From assembly GCA_028704035.1 (NCBI GenBank), contig JAQVLS010000078.1, positions 1 to 7,247 of the forward strand: DNA of 7,247 nt. Direction: 5' to 3'. The position numbers and the translations under genes are program-made. The notes below the pieces were generated by a model, which was not told the origin of the DNA, ran no database searches, and worked only from the letters and a program-made list of their open reading frames with translations. Below are positions 5,738-7,247 of the stretch, in pieces (position 1 is the stretch's first letter; every line of letters begins with the position of its first letter). Source of the stretch: Desulfotomaculaceae bacterium (GTDB lineage: Bacteria > Bacillota > Desulfotomaculia > Desulfotomaculales > Pelotomaculaceae).

Positions 5738-6819
5738 TTAGAGCCACCTCCAGTGACAAGGAAAAATTCTTTTTCCCTAGCGGATAGTTTCAAATATGTC
5801 GCGTCTGGCCTTTCCAACACGCGTTTCTTTTTATTGAACACCGCTTTTCTTAATAAAGGCAAGAGTTTCCCTGGGTATTCCTTTATTTCTATAACACCGT
5901 TTACAATAGCATGCTCTACCAATTTCACGCCTTTAGCAGTCCTTGTAATTAATGTATTCCAGCCGTAATCGCTTTCGGTTGAACCCACAGACAGATCTGC
6001 CAGCTCAGATAGAGGGTCATAACATATAAGGCAGGAATCTCTAATGTATTCTCGTATTTCCTCAAACGGCAAGCAAGTTTCTTTGCTTTTTCTCTTGAAT
6101 ACTACATCACCGGGTATATCCATTATTTCGTATTTGTCCAGCCCTTTAAATTTAATAAACTGATAAAATTCCGGTGAAAAGGATCCCATGCAAAATAGTC
6201 CTATAATAAAAGATATTTTTTCCCCTTTTATTTCTGTTACCTGCTGCATTTTTCTCGCTGCGGTAACCTGACAGGGCCGGCCGATGACCCCTATATTCTT
6301 AAAGCCCTTCTTCACCGCTTCCTGGAAAAGGCTTAAGTTTGGTGAAGCGGTATACTTCGAGCCTGCACATGCGAGCATATCACCTGCACAAGCAGCAATA
6401 ATCGGTTTAGCGCCGTTGAAATTGCCTCCAGTCATCAAAGCACAATCAAAAATGCCTGTTTCCAGGGCTAATATAGACAAAGCCGTAACAACACCGCCAT
6501 ACTGTCCCCTGCGGCGGATAGATTCATCACAAGCTCTGGCAAAAGAAATCATTTCGTAATTTCCAAGCACCATATCTAATTCTATAGAGCCAAAAGTTTC
6601 TTTTCTTAAATCTGCGTATTTAGTAGAAGCACGTGGACAGATCCGGTAGCAGGTCCCTTCGCTTATCTTGCAATCATGAATAACCGCTACCCTTTCACCA
6701 TAACACTTTATATACGGGCAGTAACCAATACAGGCGCCACAACCACTACACAAACCAGTACTAATGATGTTCTTTTTTAATCTTGCTGCAGAATTATTTC
6801 CAACACCACATTCCCCCAT
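5734..6819 (-). CDS. FrhB/FdhB-family iron-sulfur flavoprotein (coenzyme F420 hydrogenase/dehydrogenase beta subunit-like)
   Basis: I choose the ATG at 6819 (361 residues). A GTG at 6828 would add three residues, but it sits inside the Shine-Dalgarno AGAGGGGG, which is ideally spaced (8 nt) for the ATG. In numbering from the GTG, a ferredoxin-type cluster motif (C27, C30, C33, C37-P) opens the protein, and further cysteines (C42, C53, C60, C64-P) could hold a second cluster. The FrhB N-domain follows (RRGQYGGVVTALSILALETG, 106-125), then the FrhB C-domain with IGRPCQVTAAR (182-192), GLFCMGS, and SCLICYD...ADLSVGS (265-283) plus a GWNT segment. The family binds FAD and moves electrons between ferredoxin-level donors and F420, NAD(P) or other acceptors. 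It is first in the operon with iorA and iorB, which suggests an electron-transfer partner for that enzyme. F420 use is not demonstrated. Confidence 0.88.
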   Translation of the reverse strand: MGECGVGNNSAARLKKNIISTGLCSGCGACIGYCPYIKCYGERVAVIHDCKISEGTCYRICPRASTKYADLRKETFGSIELDMVLGNYEMISFARACDESIRRRGQYGGVVTALSILALETGIFDCALMTGGNFNGAKPIIAACAGDMLACAGSKYTASPNLSLFQEAVKKGFKNIGVIGRPCQVTAARKMQQVTEIKGEKISFIIGLFCMGSFSPEFYQFIKFKGLDKYEIMDIPGDVVFKRKSKETCLPFEEIREYIRDSCLICYDPLSELADLSVGSTESDYGWNTLITRTAKGVKLVEHAIVNGVIEIKEYPGKLLPLLRKAVFNKKKRVLERPDATYLKLSAREKEFFLVTGGGSK

Positions 6820-6827
6820 ATGATGCA

Positions 6828-6834
6828 CCCCCTC
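6828..6834 (-). promoter_or_regulatory. Shine-Dalgarno site that decides the FrhB-like start
   Basis: The minus strand reads GAGGGGG, 8 nt before the ATG at 6819. The alternative GTG at 6828-6826 overlaps this site and could not be served by it, so the ATG is preferred. Confidence 0.65.
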
Positions 6835-6847
6835 TAAAGTTTATATA

Positions 6848-6876
6848 TTTATATATATCAAAAACAAACATTACAA
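6848..6876 (-). promoter_or_regulatory. Sigma-A-type promoter of the frhB-like/iorA/iorB operon
   Basis: The minus strand has TTGTAA (6876-6871) as -35, a spacer of exactly 17 bp, and TATAAA (6853-6848) as -10. The predicted transcript start near 6841 gives a leader of about 20 nt that carries the Shine-Dalgarno, a compact and sensible arrangement. The surrounding DNA is very AT-rich, so chance matches are a risk. Confidence 0.6.
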
Positions 6877-6888
6877 AATAATGCATCC

Positions 6889-6913
6889 TAACTAAAGTTA
6901 TCTATAGAATAAC
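6889..6913. promoter_or_regulatory. Overlapping small palindromes just upstream of the operon -35
   Basis: TAACT-AA-AGTTA (6889-6900) is an inverted repeat with 5-bp arms. Overlapping it, GTTAT (6897-6901) pairs with ATAAC (6909-6913). Together they give TAAC, GTTA and TAAC half-sites ending 13 bp before the -35 box. The position suits an activator or repressor site, but this is inference from arrangement only. Confidence 0.3.
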
Positions 6914-7086
6914 ATATTTCATAAGATAAATGTACAGTTTAAAATATGCTTTTTAAAAATAGTAATACCCCGCAAAAACAGACAATTAAGTTATTTAAGA
7001 AAAGTCAAAATTGTAATAATTCATTGCAAATTAGAACATAAGTGTTACTCAACTGCAAATGATATCATCAATCTGTATACCCTGAG

Positions 7087-7105
7087 GCAATATTAAAAAT
7101 ATTGC
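7087..7105. repeat. Perfect 8-bp inverted repeat with 3-nt centre
   Basis: GCAATATT-AAA-AATATTGC is fully symmetric. It lies about 57 bp beyond the stop of the rightmost gene and about 230 bp upstream of the operon promoter. No T-run follows on either strand, so an operator or a mild transcript-end hairpin are both possible. Confidence 0.45.
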
Positions 7106-7117
7106 AAATATAATATA

Positions 7118-7137
7118 AAACCATGCGTGATCGGTTT
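7118..7137 (-). terminator. Weak terminator-like hairpin after the rightmost gene
   Basis: On the minus strand AAACC and GGTTT arms, extended by AT/AT pairing with one bulged G, form a short hairpin followed by TATATTATATTT. It lies about 25 bp past the stop at 7162. The stem is short and the T-run interrupted. Confidence 0.25.
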
Positions 7138-7161
7138 ACCAGAAACATTAATCAGTGCCAT

Positions 7162-7247
7162 TTAATCCCTGGGAATTACCCAGGGCGACAACAGTCGTTC
7201 TCTGTTGACGTTGGGATCAACGCCCTCACCCATGAAGTAGATGATGA
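7162..7247 (-). CDS. C-terminal tail of an unrecognised protein (5' end outside window)
   Basis: Reading the minus strand from the window edge, 27 complete codons run to a TAA at 7164-7162. They encode a tail with IIYFMGEGVDPNVNRER, then LLSPWVIPRD. The G+C content is clearly higher than that of the adjoining intergenic DNA, and the wobble positions look coding. The hydrophobic beginning would fit the end of a final membrane helix with a short cytoplasmic tail, as in many transporters, but this is a guess. The gene lies upstream of the operon on the same strand, separated by about 340 bp. The last codons also form a perfect 7-bp hairpin (7167-7185). No family can be assigned. Confidence 0.5.
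   Translation of the reverse strand, partial: IIYFMGEGVDPNVNRERLLSPWVIPRD

Larger units (their letters stand above)
6914..7161. other. AT-rich intergenic region upstream of the operon promoter
   Basis: No open frame of interest is seen on either strand. TGCAAAT occurs three times in direct orientation (7025-7031, 7054-7060, 7103-7109), and a perfect 8-bp inverted repeat lies at 7087-7105. No riboswitch, RNA gene or mobile-element end could be recognised. The whole gap between the two minus-strand genes is about 340 bp, long enough for regulated expression of the iorAB operon. Confidence 0.45.

Noticed and set aside
6826..6828. GTG as the start of the FrhB-like protein
   Set aside because: It is embedded in the Shine-Dalgarno sequence; the ATG 9 nt downstream has correct spacing.

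Overview
The window reads as chromosomal DNA from a strict anaerobe, most plausibly a Clostridia/Peptococcaceae-type Firmicute. Supporting signs are strong purine-rich Shine-Dalgarno sites, GTG and TTG starts, AT-rich intergenic DNA, and ferredoxin-dependent 2-oxoacid chemistry with many Fe-S clusters. The taxonomic placement is inference from style and gene content only.

Left part (1-2610): the window opens with the last 71 codons of a SAM-dependent O-methyltransferase on the + strand. It converges, across a strong hairpin (330-377), on a minus-strand TIM-barrel amidohydrolase that starts at TTG (410-1243). An AT-rich divergent intergenic region then leads to a + strand PHP-type protein-tyrosine phosphatase of the CpsB/YwqE family (1417-2163), with no exopolysaccharide genes or BY-kinase in view. 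Just after it lies a decayed, N-terminally truncated siroheme/[4Fe-4S] nitrite/sulfite-reductase domain (about 2212-2607).

Middle (2608-3215): about 300 bp of apparently non-coding DNA holds two back-to-back hairpins (2790-2836). It is followed by an unrecognised + strand reading frame of about 98 codons, open to 3215. Its only sensible ATG (2918) is separated from the long frame by one extra T in a T6 run. This frame overlaps the 3' end of iorB by 14 bp, tail to tail.

Right part (3202-6900): a tight minus-strand operon, transcribed right to left, holds an FrhB/FdhB-like iron-sulfur flavoprotein, then iorA, then iorB. The junctions are a 4-bp ATGA overlap and a 1-bp gap, so the three are very likely translationally coupled. 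A near-consensus sigma-A promoter (-35 at 6871-6876, 17-bp spacer, -10 at 6848-6853) and small palindromes lie directly upstream. IorAB should oxidatively decarboxylate aryl (or related) 2-oxoacids to acyl-CoA, CO2 and reduced ferredoxin. The FrhB-like protein would be a dedicated partner passing those electrons to or from an unidentified carrier. IorA has an unusual five-cysteine first cluster motif near its C terminus.

Far right: a 340-bp AT-rich gap with inverted repeats, then the last 27 codons of another minus-strand gene whose product cannot be recognised from its tail. No RNA genes, CRISPR arrays, insertion sequences or origins were seen.
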